Positions 1 through 15,004 of a stretch of 64,000 nucleotides of DNA are shown piece after piece (the stretch's first letter is position 1; each line of letters starts with the position of its first letter). Where the stretch lies: positions 124,001-188,000 of the forward strand of contig NZ_CP085345.1 in the NCBI RefSeq assembly GCF_020618415.1, given 5' to 3'. The position numbers and the translations under genes were made by a program. The notes beneath the pieces are model-generated. The model saw only the letters and a list, made by a program, of their open reading frames with translations, ran no database searches and was not told where the DNA came from. This DNA comes from Cupriavidus sp. MP-37. Its GTDB lineage: Bacteria; Pseudomonadota; Gammaproteobacteria; Burkholderiales; Burkholderiaceae.

Positions 1-625
1 CGCGGTCGTCGGTGTAGTGCTCGGTGTGCCCGCCCAGGCGCACCTGCACCGCCCATTCGGAGCGCTGGATTTCCCACGGGTTGCCGTTGCGCAGCCAGGT
101 GTCGGTCTTCTCCACCTGCATGCCGTCCATGATGATCTGCTGGAAGATGCCGTACTCGTAGCGGATGCCATAGCCCAGCGCGGGAATTTCCAGCGTGGCC
201 AGCGAGTCCATGAAGCACGCCGCCAGCCGTCCCAGGCCGCCGTTGCCCAGGCCCGGCTCGACTTCCTGGTCGAGGATGCGGTCGAGGTCGAGCCCGGCTG
301 CGTCCATGGCCTCGCTGACCTCGTCGAAGATGCCCAGGTTGATCAGGTTGTTGCCCAGGTGCGGGCCCATCAGGAATTCGGCGGAGAGATAGGCCACCGT
401 GCGCGACGGCTGCCCCAGGTAGGCTTCGGCGGTGCTGATCCAGCGCTGCACCAGGCGGTCGCGCACGGTATGCGCGGCGGCCTGGTAGAGGTCGTTCTCG
501 CTGGCATGCCCGGGCAGCTTGCCCTGGGTATGGAACACGTGGTCGAGAAAGGCCTGGCGCAGGCTGGCGCCGGACAGGGCGGTGCGGGTGTCATCGGCAT
601 GCTCGGGCCGGACGGCTTCGTTCAT
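1..625 (-). CDS. glgP: Glycogen phosphorylase, N-terminal part (cut by window edge)
   Basis: Catalyses phosphorolysis of alpha-1,4-glucan to glucose-1-phosphate in the cytoplasm (GT35 family, PLP enzyme). Only the first 208 codons are present; the C-terminal catalytic half with the PLP lysine lies to the left of the window. Visible family blocks are AYLSAEFLMGPHLGNN (residues 78-93) and EPGLGNGGLGRLAACFMDSL (123-142), followed by GIRYEYGIFQQ. It is the last gene of the glgE-treS-glgB-glgX-malQ-glgP operon, 120 bp after malQ. That is the largest gap in the operon, so extra read-out control is possible, but I see no clear promoter there. The ATG at 623-625 begins MNEAVRP. Family identity is certain; preference for glycogen over maltodextrin cannot be told. 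Confidence 0.93.
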   Translation of the reverse strand, partial: MNEAVRPEHADDTRTALSGASLRQAFLDHVFHTQGKLPGHASENDLYQAAAHTVRDRLVQRWISTAEAYLGQPSRTVAYLSAEFLMGPHLGNNLINLGIFDEVSEAMDAAGLDLDRILDQEVEPGLGNGGLGRLAACFMDSLATLEIPALGYGIRYEYGIFQQIIMDGMQVEKTDTWLRNGNPWEIQRSEWAVQVRLGGHTEHYTDDR

Positions 626-745
626 GGCGGGGCTCCTGACGCATGGGAGTGGGTCAAGCTTAGCGGATCGGGCGGCGGTTGCACGAAGGATCCGGACGGC
701 GGTTTCGGGCACTGCACATTTGCGCTGCCTGTGGGCGTGTCGTGC

Positions 746-2967
746 TCATGCCTGCGCCGGCGGTGGGCGTGCGCCGGGGCGGAGGCCACGCCATGCGTCC
801 GCCCGCGCGCGCAGCGCCGGGGTGTCGAACCACGCACGCACCTCGGTATCGAGCCGGCGCTGCCAGTTGGGGTGGCCGCTGGTGGTGCCCGGCAGGTTGG
901 GTTGCTCGGCCAGGCCAAGCAGGTCTTCGACCGGCAGCAGCCGCATGGCGGTGGGCGCCGTGCCCACCCACGCGAGCACCGCGTCCAGCGGCGCATGCTG
1001 CGGCGCGGGGACGGCGCCGCGGCATAGCCCCGCCTCGCACAGCGCCTGCCATAGCGCGACGCGCTCGCGCGCGCGGCCGGCCTGTGCCTGCGCCAGGGTT
1101 TCGCCGGGCGCCAGCAGTTGCAGCCGGCCGCGCCACGCCAGGTCCTGGCCGGCCCACCAGCCGGCGACGGTGGGTAGGTCGTGCGTGGTGGTGGTGGCGA
1201 CGGCATCCGCGGGCCAGGCTTGCGGCGGCAGGAAGGCAGCGGCATCGGTTTCCTCGCCGGGCCGGCCCGGTGCGTCGTCCGGCGCGCGCGCCTCGCGCTG
1301 GAACCACAGCACGTCGATGCCGAGCACGCCGCGCGCCGACAGTGCCGCATTCAGCTCCGGCGGCACCGTGCCCAGGTTCTCGCCGATGATGATGGCGCGA
1401 TGCCGCCACGACTCCAGCGCCACCAGCCGCAGCAAGTCTTCGAGCGGATAGCGCAGGTAGGCGCCGTCGCTGGCGGGCGCGCCGGCCGGCACCAGCCACA
1501 TGCGCGCCAGGCCCAGCACGTGGTCGATGCGCAGGCCGCCGGCGTGGGCCAGGTTGGCGCGCAGCATCTCGAGGAACGCCGCGTAGCCGTGCCGGCGCAG
1601 TCCGCGCGGCGAGAACACCGCCACGCCCCAGTCCTGGCCGAGCGGGTTGTACAGGTCCGGCGGCGCGCCGGCATGGAAGCCGGCCAGGGTTTCGGGCTGG
1701 CGGGTCCAGGCCTGGCTGCCGCCGGGGTCGGCGCCGACCGCCAGGTCGCGGATGATGCCGATGGCCATGCCGGCGTCACGCGCCGCGCGCTGCGCCCGCG
1801 CCAGCCCGTCGTCGGCCAGCCATTGCAGGAAGGCGTGGAAGGCCACTTCGTCGGCATGAGACTGGGTGAAGGCCGCCACCGCGGCATCCGCGGGGGAACG
1901 CTGCGTGACCGGCCAGCAGCGCCAGTCCGGCGCGGCCTTGTGGTTGGTGCCGTTGGCGCTGTCGCAGAGCCGTTGCGCCTGGATCGCCTCATAGCAGGCA
2001 TGCGCATGCAGCGCCGTGCCGCCGCGCGCGCGAAAGGCGGCATAGTCGTCCAGCGTCGCGCGCGGCAGCAGGGTTTCGCGGCGTTGCCACAGCCAGCGCA
2101 GCATGGCGTAGCGCAGCGGCGCCAGCGCGATCCAGTCGATCTCGCGGCGGCCGTCGAGTGCCTGCAGCGTGTCGCCCGCGCCCAGGCCGGCGATGGCGGC
2201 GTCCACCGCCGCCTGGCCGAACACCATGGCCGGGTCGGCATAGAGCGGGTTCAGGAACAGCCGGCTGGACGGCGCATAGGGGCTGTAGCGCTCGGGCAGC
2301 GCGGCGAAGGGCGCATGCAGCGGGTTGATGGCGATGGCGTCGGCGCCGGCGCGCGCCGCGCTGGCGCAGGCTTCGGCCAGCGCGGTCAGGTCGCCCATGC
2401 CGCAGGGCGCGCCGCGCCGCAGGCTGTAGAGCTGCACCGCCAGGCCCCATGGCGGCGTGCGCGCGCCTTCGCCGCCGTTGCCGCCGCGGCCGGCATGCCG
2501 CAGCGCGTCGGCGACGCCGTAGCAGCGCCGCGGCGCCACCGCCAGCGTGGCATGGCCATCGCCCAGGTCCAGCTGGTGGTAGCCGCACACGTCGATGGCG
2601 GGCAGTTGCATCAGCCCGCCGCCGGCGCCTTCGACGCGCACCGCGATACCGGTGAGGACCGCGCCGTCTTCCAGCGTGACCCGGTAGGCGCGCTGCGGCA
2701 GGGTATGCGGCCACGGCACCGCGACCGGCTGGCCGCGTTCCGCGGTCAGCAGCGGCGGCAGCGCATGCGCTGCGTTGTCGGCGGCCAGCCACGCGTGCGA
2801 AGCGGCGCACTGCCCGGGGCTGCCGCAGGGCAGTCCCAGACCTTCCAGCACGCGCCGCAGCGCCGCGTCGCCGACCTCGCGCGGCTGGTCCCAGGCATCG
2901 GTCCAGTGCGGCTGCAGGCCGGCGCGCAGCGCCAGCGCCTGCAGCGGCGAGGGGGTGCCGGCGCGGC

Positions 2968-2971
<4 letters not shown>
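746..2971 (-). CDS. malQ: 4-alpha-glucanotransferase (amylomaltase)
   Basis: GH77 enzyme that transfers alpha-1,4-glucan segments between maltodextrins, releasing glucose; here it would process the short chains freed by GlgX. The 741-residue length fits the long bacterial MalQ type with an N-terminal extra domain. Catalytic residues are visible: nucleophile Asp483 in LRIDHVLGLARMW, acid/base Glu531 in IIIGENLGTVP and Asp598 in TTTHDLPT. I chose a GTG start whose bases overlap the glgX stop (GTGA), because a GGAGG lies 7 bases upstream. The same frame stays open far upstream, but that stretch is the glgX gene read out of frame. The coupled overlap indicates translation linked to glgX. Confidence 0.93.
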
Positions 2972-5156
<2,185 letters not shown>

Positions 5157-5160
<4 letters not shown>

Positions 5161-7447
5161 GTCGCGGCGCCTTCGCTGCCGTCACCCTGGTCGAAGCGCA
5201 GCACCAGCGTGGCCAGCGGCGGCAGCGTCAGCGCCAGCGAAGCCGGCTGCCCGTGCGAAGGCACGTCGATGGCCGTGACCGCGCCGCCGTTGCCGACGTT
5301 GCTGCCACCGTAGACGGCGGCATCGGTATTCAGGCATTCGCGCCATGCGCCGGCACAAGGCACGCCGACACGGTAGCCGTGGCGCGGCACCGGCGTCATG
5401 TTGACCACCGCCAGCACCACCTCGCGGCTGTCGGCCTGCGCGCGGCGCAGCCATGCGAACACGCTGTTGTGGTTGTCGTCGCCCACTACCCACTGGAAGC
5501 CCTCGGGGCTGTGGTCAAGCGCATGCAGCGCGGGCAGTTCGCGGTAGAGCCGGTTCAGGTCGCGCACCAGCGTGTGCATGCCGCGGTGCATGGGCTGGTC
5601 GAGCAGCGGCCAGTCGAGCTCGGCGTCGTGGTTCCATTCCTGCCACTGCGCCAGCTCGCCGCCCATGAACAGCAGCTTCTTGCCCGGATGCGCCCACATG
5701 AAGCCGTAATAGGCGCGCAGGCCGGCAAAGCGCTGCCAGTCGTCGCCCGGCACCTTGCCCAGCATCGAGCCCTTGCCGTGCACCACCTCGTCGTGCGACA
5801 GCGGCAGCACGAAGGCTTCGGACCAGGCGTAGACCAGGCCGAAGGTCATGTTCTGGTGGTGCCAGGCGCGGTGGACCGGCTCATGCGCCAGGTAATGCAG
5901 GGTGTCGTGCATCCAGCCCATATTCCACTTGAAGTCGAAGCCGAGCCCGCCGCTGGCGACGCTGGCGGTCACGCCGGGCCACGCGGTCGACTCTTCGGCG
6001 ATGGTCAGCGCGCCCGGGCAGCGTTCATGGACCACCGCGTTGAGTTCGCGCAGGAAGTCCACCGCCTCGAGGTTCTCGCGGCCGCCGAACCGGTTCGGCA
6101 CCCACTGGCCGGGCTGGCGGCTGTAGTCGCGGTAGAGCATGGAAGCGACCGCGTCGACGCGCAGGCCGTCGGCGTGGAAGTGCTCGAGCCAGTGCAGCGC
6201 GCCGGCCAGCAGGAAGCCGCGCACTTCGTTGCGGCCCAGGTTGTAGATCAGCGTGTTCCAGTCCTGGTGGAAGCCTTCGCGCGGGTCCTTGTGCTCGTAC
6301 AGCGCGGTGCCGTCGAACTGCGCCAGCCCGTGCGGATCGGTAGGGAAGTGCGCCGGCACCCAGTCCAGGATCACGCCGATGCCGGCCTGGTGGCAGCGGT
6401 CGACGAAGGCGGCAAAGGCCTGCGGCGGTCCCAGCCGCGCGGTGGGCGCATACAGCGACAGCGGCTGGTAGCCCCAGGAGCCGCCGAACGGGTGCTCGGT
6501 GATGGGCAGCAGCTCGATATGGGTGAAGCCCAGTTCCTGCACGTAGGGCACCAGGCGGTCGGCCAGTATATTCCAGCCATGCTGAGCGTCGTTGGCCGCG
6601 CGCAGCCAAGACAGCACGTGCACCTCGTAGACCGACATCGGCGTGGTGTACGGGTCGCGCTGCTGGCGCCCGGCCATCCAGTCGTCATCGTGCCAGCTGA
6701 ACGGGGGCGCGCCCTGGCCGGGACCGGTCACGACCGAAGCGGTGGCCGGCGGCGGCTCGGTGGCCAGCGCCAGCGGATCGGCCTTGTCGGGCAGCTCGGT
6801 GCCATGCGGGTCGAGCAGGTCGTACTTGTAGCGGCTGCCTGGCTGCGCGCCCAGCGCGGCGGGGACGAACAGCTCCCAGATCCCGCTGGGATGGCGCAGC
6901 CGCATCGGATGCCGCGCCGGATGCCAGCCGTTGAAGTCGGCAATCACCGAGACCCGCCGCGCATTCGGCGCCCACACCGCGAAGCGCACCCCGTCGATGC
7001 CATCCACGCGCTGGCATTGCGCGCCCAGGCAGGCGCCCAGCTCGAAGTGCCGGCCCTCGGCGATCAGGTGCAGGTCCAGCTCGCCCAGCAGCAGGCCAAA
7101 GGCGTAGGGGTCGGCGCTGCACTGCTCGGTGCCGTCGGACCATTGCACGCGCAGCCGGTAGGCGGCGGCACCGGTGCCGGCCGCGCGCGGCAGCCGGGCG
7201 GCGAACACGCCGCCGCCATGCAGCCGCTCCATCTCCGCCAGCGGCGCGCCCCCGGCATCGGCCAGCTGAGCCGACGCCGCCCCGGGCAGGCAGGCGCGCA
7301 CCAGCGTGGCGTCGCCATCCGGATGCGGACCCAGCACGCTGAACGGATCGGGATGGCGGCCGCCCAGCAGGGCCTCGAGTTCATGGCCGGGCAGCATGCC
7401 CGCCTGCTGGCCGGCGCGGGTGCCGCCGCCGGGGCTGGCCGGGGGGC

Positions 7448-7451
<4 letters not shown>
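5157..7451 (-). CDS. glgB: 1,4-alpha-glucan branching enzyme
   Basis: Introduces alpha-1,6 branches into the linear glucan made by GlgE. 764 residues with N-terminal CBM48-type modules, then the GH13_9 barrel. Catalytic residues are Asp433 ([18 protein letters not shown]), Glu486 ([10 protein letters not shown]) and the Asp of [11 protein letters not shown] near 554. The 53- and 68-residue spacings equal those of E. coli GlgB. The start is the ATG of [10 protein letters not shown] because it overlaps the treS stop by four bases (ATGA). An in-frame upstream extension of 23 codons lies inside treS and is unlikely to be used. The N-terminal 18 residues are Gly/Pro/Gln-rich and probably unstructured. 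Confidence 0.95.
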
Positions 7452-10801
<3,350 letters not shown>

Positions 10802-10822
10802 CCGTGTCTCCACGTATGCCTG

Positions 10823-13800
10823 TCAGGCGCCGTGCGGGTCGGTCGAGACCGGCGCAGCAGGTGGGCGGGGGGCGGGACGTTCCAGCGGCTGCACATGCCA
10901 GACCGCGAACGGCAGCTGCGCCGGGTCGAGCCGGATGCGCTGGTGCTTGCCGCGCAGCTCGAAGCGCTGGCCGCGCATCAGGTCCTGCACCGCCAGGCCG
11001 GCCTGGTCGGGCAGGCCCCATTCCCACAGCGGGATTTCGATATCGGCATCGTGCGCGGTGCGCGGGTCGAGGTTGATCGCCACCAGCAGCACGTCGTCGC
11101 CGAACAGGTAATCGGTGCCCGGCACGAAGCGCGCGAACCACAGCACCGCGTCGCTGCCGGCCTGGTAGAAGCGCAGCCCCAGGTGGTTCTGCAGCGCGGG
11201 GTGGCCGGCGCGGATCTCGTTGAGCCGCGAGATCTCGGCGACGATATTGCCCGGCTGCTGCCAGTCGCGCACGCGCAGCTGGTATTTCTCGGAGTCCAGG
11301 TATTCCTCGCGCACCTTGCCGTCGAGCACGAACGGCGCGCTCTCGCACAGCTCGAAGCCGCTGTACATGCCCCACAGCCCGGACAGCAGCGTCGCCAGCG
11401 CCGCGCGGATCAGGAACGCGGGGCGGCCGCCGTGATGCAGGAAGTAGGGATTGATGTCGGGCGTGTTGACGAAGAAGTGCGGGCGGAAGAATTCGCGCAG
11501 CGGGCTCTGCGTCAGTTCGGTCAGGTACTCGGTCAGCTCCCACTTGGTATTGCGCCATGTGAAGTAGGTGTACGACTGGCTGAAGCCCAGCTTGGCCAGG
11601 CGCGCCATCATCTTCGGCCGGGTAAAGGCCTCGGCCAGGAAGATGGTGTCGGGATGGCGCGCGCGCACGTCGGCGATCATCCATTCCCAGAACGGCAGCG
11701 GCTTGGTGTGCGGGTTGTCGACGCGGAAGATGCGGATGCCGTGGTCGGCCCAGAACATCACCACGTCGCGCAGCGCCTGCCACAGCGCGGCACCGGCCGG
11801 CGCCGCGGCGTAGAAATCGACATTGACGATGTCCTCGTACTTCTTCGGCGGGTTCTCGGCGTAGCGCAGCGAGCCGTCGGGCCGGTGCGCGAACCACTCC
11901 GGATGGTCCCGCAGCCACGGATGGTCGGGCGAGCACTGGATCGCAAAGTCCAGCGCCAGCTCCAGGCCGTGCGCCGCGGCGGCGTCGATCAGCCGGCTGA
12001 AATCCTCGAAGGTGCCCAGTTCCGGGTGCAAGGCATCGTGGCCGCCTTCCTCGCCGCCGATCGCGTAAGGGCTGCCGGGGTCGCCCGGCTCGCTGCGCAG
12101 GCTGTTGTTGCGGCCCTTGCGATGGGTGCGTCCGATCGGGTGGATCGGCGGGAAGTAGAGCACGTCGAAGCCCATGGCGCGGATCGCGGGCAGGCGCGCG
12201 ATGACGTCGTCGAAGGTGCCATGGCGCTGCGCGTCGTTGCTTTGCGAGCGCGGAAACAGCTCATACCAGCTGGCAAAACGCGCCGCCAGCCGGTCGGCCT
12301 CGACCGGCATCGCCACCGGGTGGCGCGACGCGAACGGGCGTCCGGCCGGCGTCTGCATCACGGCGTGCATGGCCGCGGCGGTGCGTTCGGACAGCAGCAG
12401 TTGCAGGCGCCGCTCGTCGTCGCCGGCGGCAGCGGTCAGCTCGTCGACGATGGCGGAGAGTTCGCTGCCGGCGGCTTTCTGGTTATCCTTCTTGCCGTTC
12501 TTCCTGCCGTTGCCCTGTTTCCCGTTCCCGCCGGGCGGCAGCAGCGCGTCGGCCACCAGCCGGGCACCTTCCTCGGTTTCCAGCGCGACGTTGAGCCCCG
12601 CCGCGCGCTTCTTGCCGATCTCGTCGAGCCAGCTGGCGAAGGTATCGCGCCAGGCCTCGACCGTGAATTCATGCCGGCCCAGCGCCACCAGCGGGAAGCT
12701 GCCTTCCCAGCGGTCGTTGATGCCTGGCTGCATCGGCGTTTCGCGCCAGTCGGTCTCGCCCGGCGCGCGCCACAACACCGCGGCGGCAAGCTTGTCGTGG
12801 CCATCCATCCAGATATCGGCGCTGACGGTCACGCGTTCGCCGACCACGCGGCGCACGGCAAAGCGGCCGGCGTCGCAGGCCGGCTCGACCCGTTCGATGG
12901 CGATGCGCGGCGCTTCCATGGCGGCGACCACGCTGCCGAGTCCCGTTACCGCCAGGGTTTCGTGGCCGTGCGGTGCGGTCGCGTCGGGCCGCGGCATGCC
13001 GGGCCGGCTCAGCGGCACCGGCGGCACTTCGTAGAGGCGGATATCCGCCGGCGCGAGCGTGATGCTGGACAGCGCGTCGAGCCGGCTGGTGCCGTCGAGG
13101 GTGCCGCCCGGTCCGCCCGCTGCCGGCTCCAGGCGGGCACTGGCATGCGGCATGGCGCTGAGCACGCGGTCGGCGCCGAGGCTGGCCGGTTCCATCGGGT
13201 CGGGATTGAGCACCACCGCCAGCGCGGGGCCGGCGTCAGGCACCGCCGGGTCATCGCGGTGCGGGGCGGCCTCGGGTCCGTTGCCATGGCCGTCGGGCAG
13301 GGGCAGGCGCGCCAGCACGGTCAGCGGCGCGTCGGGGCCGCTCAGCAGGCGCACCGCCAGGGCCGGCGCGGGGTCGCGCGCGGCCAGCCAGGTATTGGCC
13401 TCGAGCACTTCATGGGTGATGTCGTAGGGCACGCCGTCATGCGCGTGGCCGTCGGGGGCGAGCGGATCGCGCGCCTGCGCGCCGCCGGTCTCGAATCCCG
13501 CCGGCACCAGGATGCCGTCGCCGATCGCCGCGGCGGTCCACAGCGCGCGCCGCGCGCTGAGCGCGTCATGGCGCGCCGGCGCCAGCGCCGGCGCCGCCAG
13601 CACGCGGCCGAGGCGGCGCAGCCGCGCCATTTCCTCGGTCAGCCAGGCGCTGCGGTAGTCCCACCACGGCAGCGAGCAGAAGGCGCCGTCGAAGCCGGCG
13701 GGCGCCAGCGCGTCTACCTGTGCCGGCGTCAGCCCCGGGGTCCAGGCGAGGAAGCGCGGCGTGCCGCGCGCCGTTTCCGGTACCGCGTCGCCACGCAGGG

Positions 13801-14248
13801 TCGCCAGCAGCGCGGCCCAGCTCTCGCCGGGCACGCGTGCCGGCGCGCGGCAGCAGAACCCGGCCGCACCCGCGGCCCACGCCAGGCGCAGCCGCGCCGC
13901 CCACCATTGCACCAGCGCTTCGGCGATCTGGCGGTCATGCCAGCGCAGGCGCGTGCCGGGGATGTGGTTGTCGGTCTCGTGCGGCGCGAACGCGGGCGCC
14001 GCGGTGTCGATCCAGGCGGCATCGGGCAGGTCGTCCTTCCCGGCGGCGCCATCCGCCATATAGCGGTCCAGTGAAATATCGAGCAGAGGGGCCAGGCCAT
14101 GCCTGGCGCACGCCGCGAGCGTGTCGTCCCCAGGCAGATGCGGCCAGCCGCCGATCAATACGTGGTCGAACCCCAGCGCCGCCACGCGCTGCAGCGCATG
14201 CTGGTCGGCCTCGGGCGTTCCGGTCAGGTCGATCTGGCAGATCCGCAC
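10823..14248 (-). CDS. glgE: Alpha-1,4-glucan:maltose-1-phosphate maltosyltransferase with long N-terminal extension
   Basis: GlgE (GH13_3) extends alpha-glucan by transferring maltosyl units from maltose-1-phosphate. The product is 1141 residues, against about 660-700 for actinobacterial GlgE. The GlgE core starts near residue 450. The nucleophile Asp844 (IFRVDNPHTKP) and acid/base Glu873 (IFLAEAFTRP) are 29 residues apart, as in Streptomyces GlgE. Residues 1 to about 430 resemble a degenerate amylase-like barrel (LGFDHVLIGGWPHLPGDD) without an obvious catalytic triad. A Lys/Asn/Gly-rich linker lies near 570-590. The start is a GTG at 14246-14248 with GGGAGGA five bases upstream; no in-frame ATG lies close by. 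It is first in the operon and directly downstream of a strong sigma-54-type promoter. Confidence 0.92.
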   Translation of the reverse strand: MRICQIDLTGTPEADQHALQRVAALGFDHVLIGGWPHLPGDDTLAACARHGLAPLLDISLDRYMADGAAGKDDLPDAAWIDTAAPAFAPHETDNHIPGTRLRWHDRQIAEALVQWWAARLRLAWAAGAAGFCCRAPARVPGESWAALLATLRGDAVPETARGTPRFLAWTPGLTPAQVDALAPAGFDGAFCSLPWWDYRSAWLTEEMARLRRLGRVLAAPALAPARHDALSARRALWTAAAIGDGILVPAGFETGGAQARDPLAPDGHAHDGVPYDITHEVLEANTWLAARDPAPALAVRLLSGPDAPLTVLARLPLPDGHGNGPEAAPHRDDPAVPDAGPALAVVLNPDPMEPASLGADRVLSAMPHASARLEPAAGGPGGTLDGTSRLDALSSITLAPADIRLYEVPPVPLSRPGMPRPDATAPHGHETLAVTGLGSVVAAMEAPRIAIERVEPACDAGRFAVRRVVGERVTVSADIWMDGHDKLAAAVLWRAPGETDWRETPMQPGINDRWEGSFPLVALGRHEFTVEAWRDTFASWLDEIGKKRAAGLNVALETEEGARLVADALLPPGGNGKQGNGRKNGKKDNQKAAGSELSAIVDELTAAAGDDERRLQLLLSERTAAAMHAVMQTPAGRPFASRHPVAMPVEADRLAARFASWYELFPRSQSNDAQRHGTFDDVIARLPAIRAMGFDVLYFPPIHPIGRTHRKGRNNSLRSEPGDPGSPYAIGGEEGGHDALHPELGTFEDFSRLIDAAAAHGLELALDFAIQCSPDHPWLRDHPEWFAHRPDGSLRYAENPPKKYEDIVNVDFYAAAPAGAALWQALRDVVMFWADHGIRIFRVDNPHTKPLPFWEWMIADVRARHPDTIFLAEAFTRPKMMARLAKLGFSQSYTYFTWRNTKWELTEYLTELTQSPLREFFRPHFFVNTPDINPYFLHHGGRPAFLIRAALATLLSGLWGMYSGFELCESAPFVLDGKVREEYLDSEKYQLRVRDWQQPGNIVAEISRLNEIRAGHPALQNHLGLRFYQAGSDAVLWFARFVPGTDYLFGDDVLLVAINLDPRTAHDADIEIPLWEWGLPDQAGLAVQDLMRGQRFELRGKHQRIRLDPAQLPFAVWHVQPLERPAPRPPAAPVSTDPHGA

Positions 14249-14332
14249 ATGTCCTCCCGGTGTTTCGCTCCGGCGGAGCAACAAAAATCCCGGAGCGGCG
14301 CCTTGCGGCCGGCCGCCGGGATGGCTGTGCCA

Positions 14333-14349
14333 TGCGAAGTGCGTGCCAG
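14333..14349 (-). promoter_or_regulatory. Candidate sigma-54 promoter of the glgE operon
   Basis: On the minus strand the sequence CTGGCACGCACTTCGCA has the invariant GG-N10-GC spacing and matches TGGCAC-N5-TTGCW at 10 of 11 positions. Transcription would start near 14322, giving a leader of about 74 bases before the glgE GTG. It shares the 339-bp intergenic region 14249-14587 with a second sigma-54-like promoter facing the other way. The region between them holds the direct repeats and the A-rich element listed separately. I see no convincing sigma-70 promoter for glgE here. Confidence 0.6.
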
Positions 14350-14387
14350 CGCGCCCGCGTGCGGAGACACGGCGGTCCGGCGAGGCA

Positions 14388-14493
14388 GCGCAAGGCCGTG
14401 CGCCGCGGCAGCGCATGTGCCGCTTCTGCCACCGCTTGTAAAAACTACTGGAGCCCGCCGTGCCGATGGAAATAACGCGCAAGGCCGCGCGCC
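14388..14493. repeat. Direct repeat pair between two divergent sigma-54-like promoters
   Basis: GCGCAAGGCCGTGCGCC at 14388-14404 recurs as GCGCAAGGCCGCGCGCC at 14477-14493 (16 of 17 identical, 89 bp apart). Both copies lie in the non-coding stretch between the glgE promoter and the 14588 gene promoter, where an enhancer-binding protein would be expected. The repeats are GC-rich, so chance similarity in this genome is a real alternative. Confidence 0.4.
14438..14448 (+). promoter_or_regulatory. A-rich element GTAAAAACTAC, candidate enhancer site
   Basis: GTAAAAACTAC stands out in very GC-rich surroundings. It lies 89 bp upstream of the glgE-facing -24 element and 66 bp upstream of the -24 element at 14514. 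The same pattern, GTAAAARYTRC, occurs at 17346 and (minus strand) 42657, and with one mismatch at 43845, each time upstream of a sigma-54-like promoter. Inferred to bind a bacterial enhancer-binding protein, which is not encoded in this window. Confidence 0.4.
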
Positions 14494-14513
14494 CGCCATC
14501 CACCGGTGCGCTG

Positions 14514-14530
14514 CCGGTACGTTTCTTGCC
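14514..14530 (+). promoter_or_regulatory. Candidate sigma-54 promoter of the 14588 gene
   Basis: CCGGTACGTTTCTTGCC has GG at 14516 and GC at 14528 (N10 spacing) and matches the consensus at 8 of 11 positions, with an intact TTGC. The predicted start near 14541 leaves a leader of about 47 bases before the ATG at 14588. It is the weakest of the set on its own, and is supported mainly by position and by its divergent partner at 14333. Confidence 0.45.
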
Positions 14531-14587
14531 CCTTTGCGCCCATGCGTGCCCTTGCCGGCACGGTGGCAAGCCATCAAAAGGGGACCC

Positions 14588-14968
14588 ATGGATCAATGGC
14601 TGGAGGCGGCGCAATGGCCGGCAATGGTGGTGACGGTAGTGGCGACCTGGCTGGTCGGTTCGCGCTCGATCGCGCGGCGGCGCGCCGGCTTCTGGGTGTT
14701 CCTGGCCAGCAACGTGCTGTGGATCGCGTGGGGCTGGCATGGCGACGCCTATGCGCTGATCGTGCTGCAGCTGGCGCTGATCGCGATGAACCTGCGCGGC
14801 ATGCGCGAGGCGCGCAAGGCGTGGCAGGCCGCCGCGTGGCGCGCCTTCGCGGCCACCGACGCAACTGGCGCCGCGCGTCCCGGGCCGCTATCCTTGGACC
14901 AGCCCGGCATGCGCCGCATGCCCGGCGCCAACGCGCAACCGCCGGCAGGCGCCGGCTCCGATCGGTGA
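14588..14968 (+). CDS. Small membrane protein of unknown function
   Basis: I do not recognise the family. The 126-residue product has about three hydrophobic segments in its first 75 residues (AMVVTVVATWLVGS, FWVFLASNVLWIAWGW, ALIVLQLALIAMNLRG) joined by short basic loops. A polar, Ala/Pro-rich tail of about 50 residues follows. The ATG has a good AAAAGGGG ribosome site. It is transcribed away from glgE and is followed after 36 bp by the DUF2383 gene, so the two may share a transcript from the promoter at 14514. Topology suggests an inner-membrane protein; no catalytic motif is visible. Confidence 0.75.
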   Translation: MDQWLEAAQWPAMVVTVVATWLVGSRSIARRRAGFWVFLASNVLWIAWGWHGDAYALIVLQLALIAMNLRGMREARKAWQAAAWRAFAATDATGAARPGPLSLDQPGMRRMPGANAQPPAGAGSDR

Positions 14969-15004
14969 CTTCACGGTCCGTGCGCGGACCAGGGCAGGTG
15001 TGCC

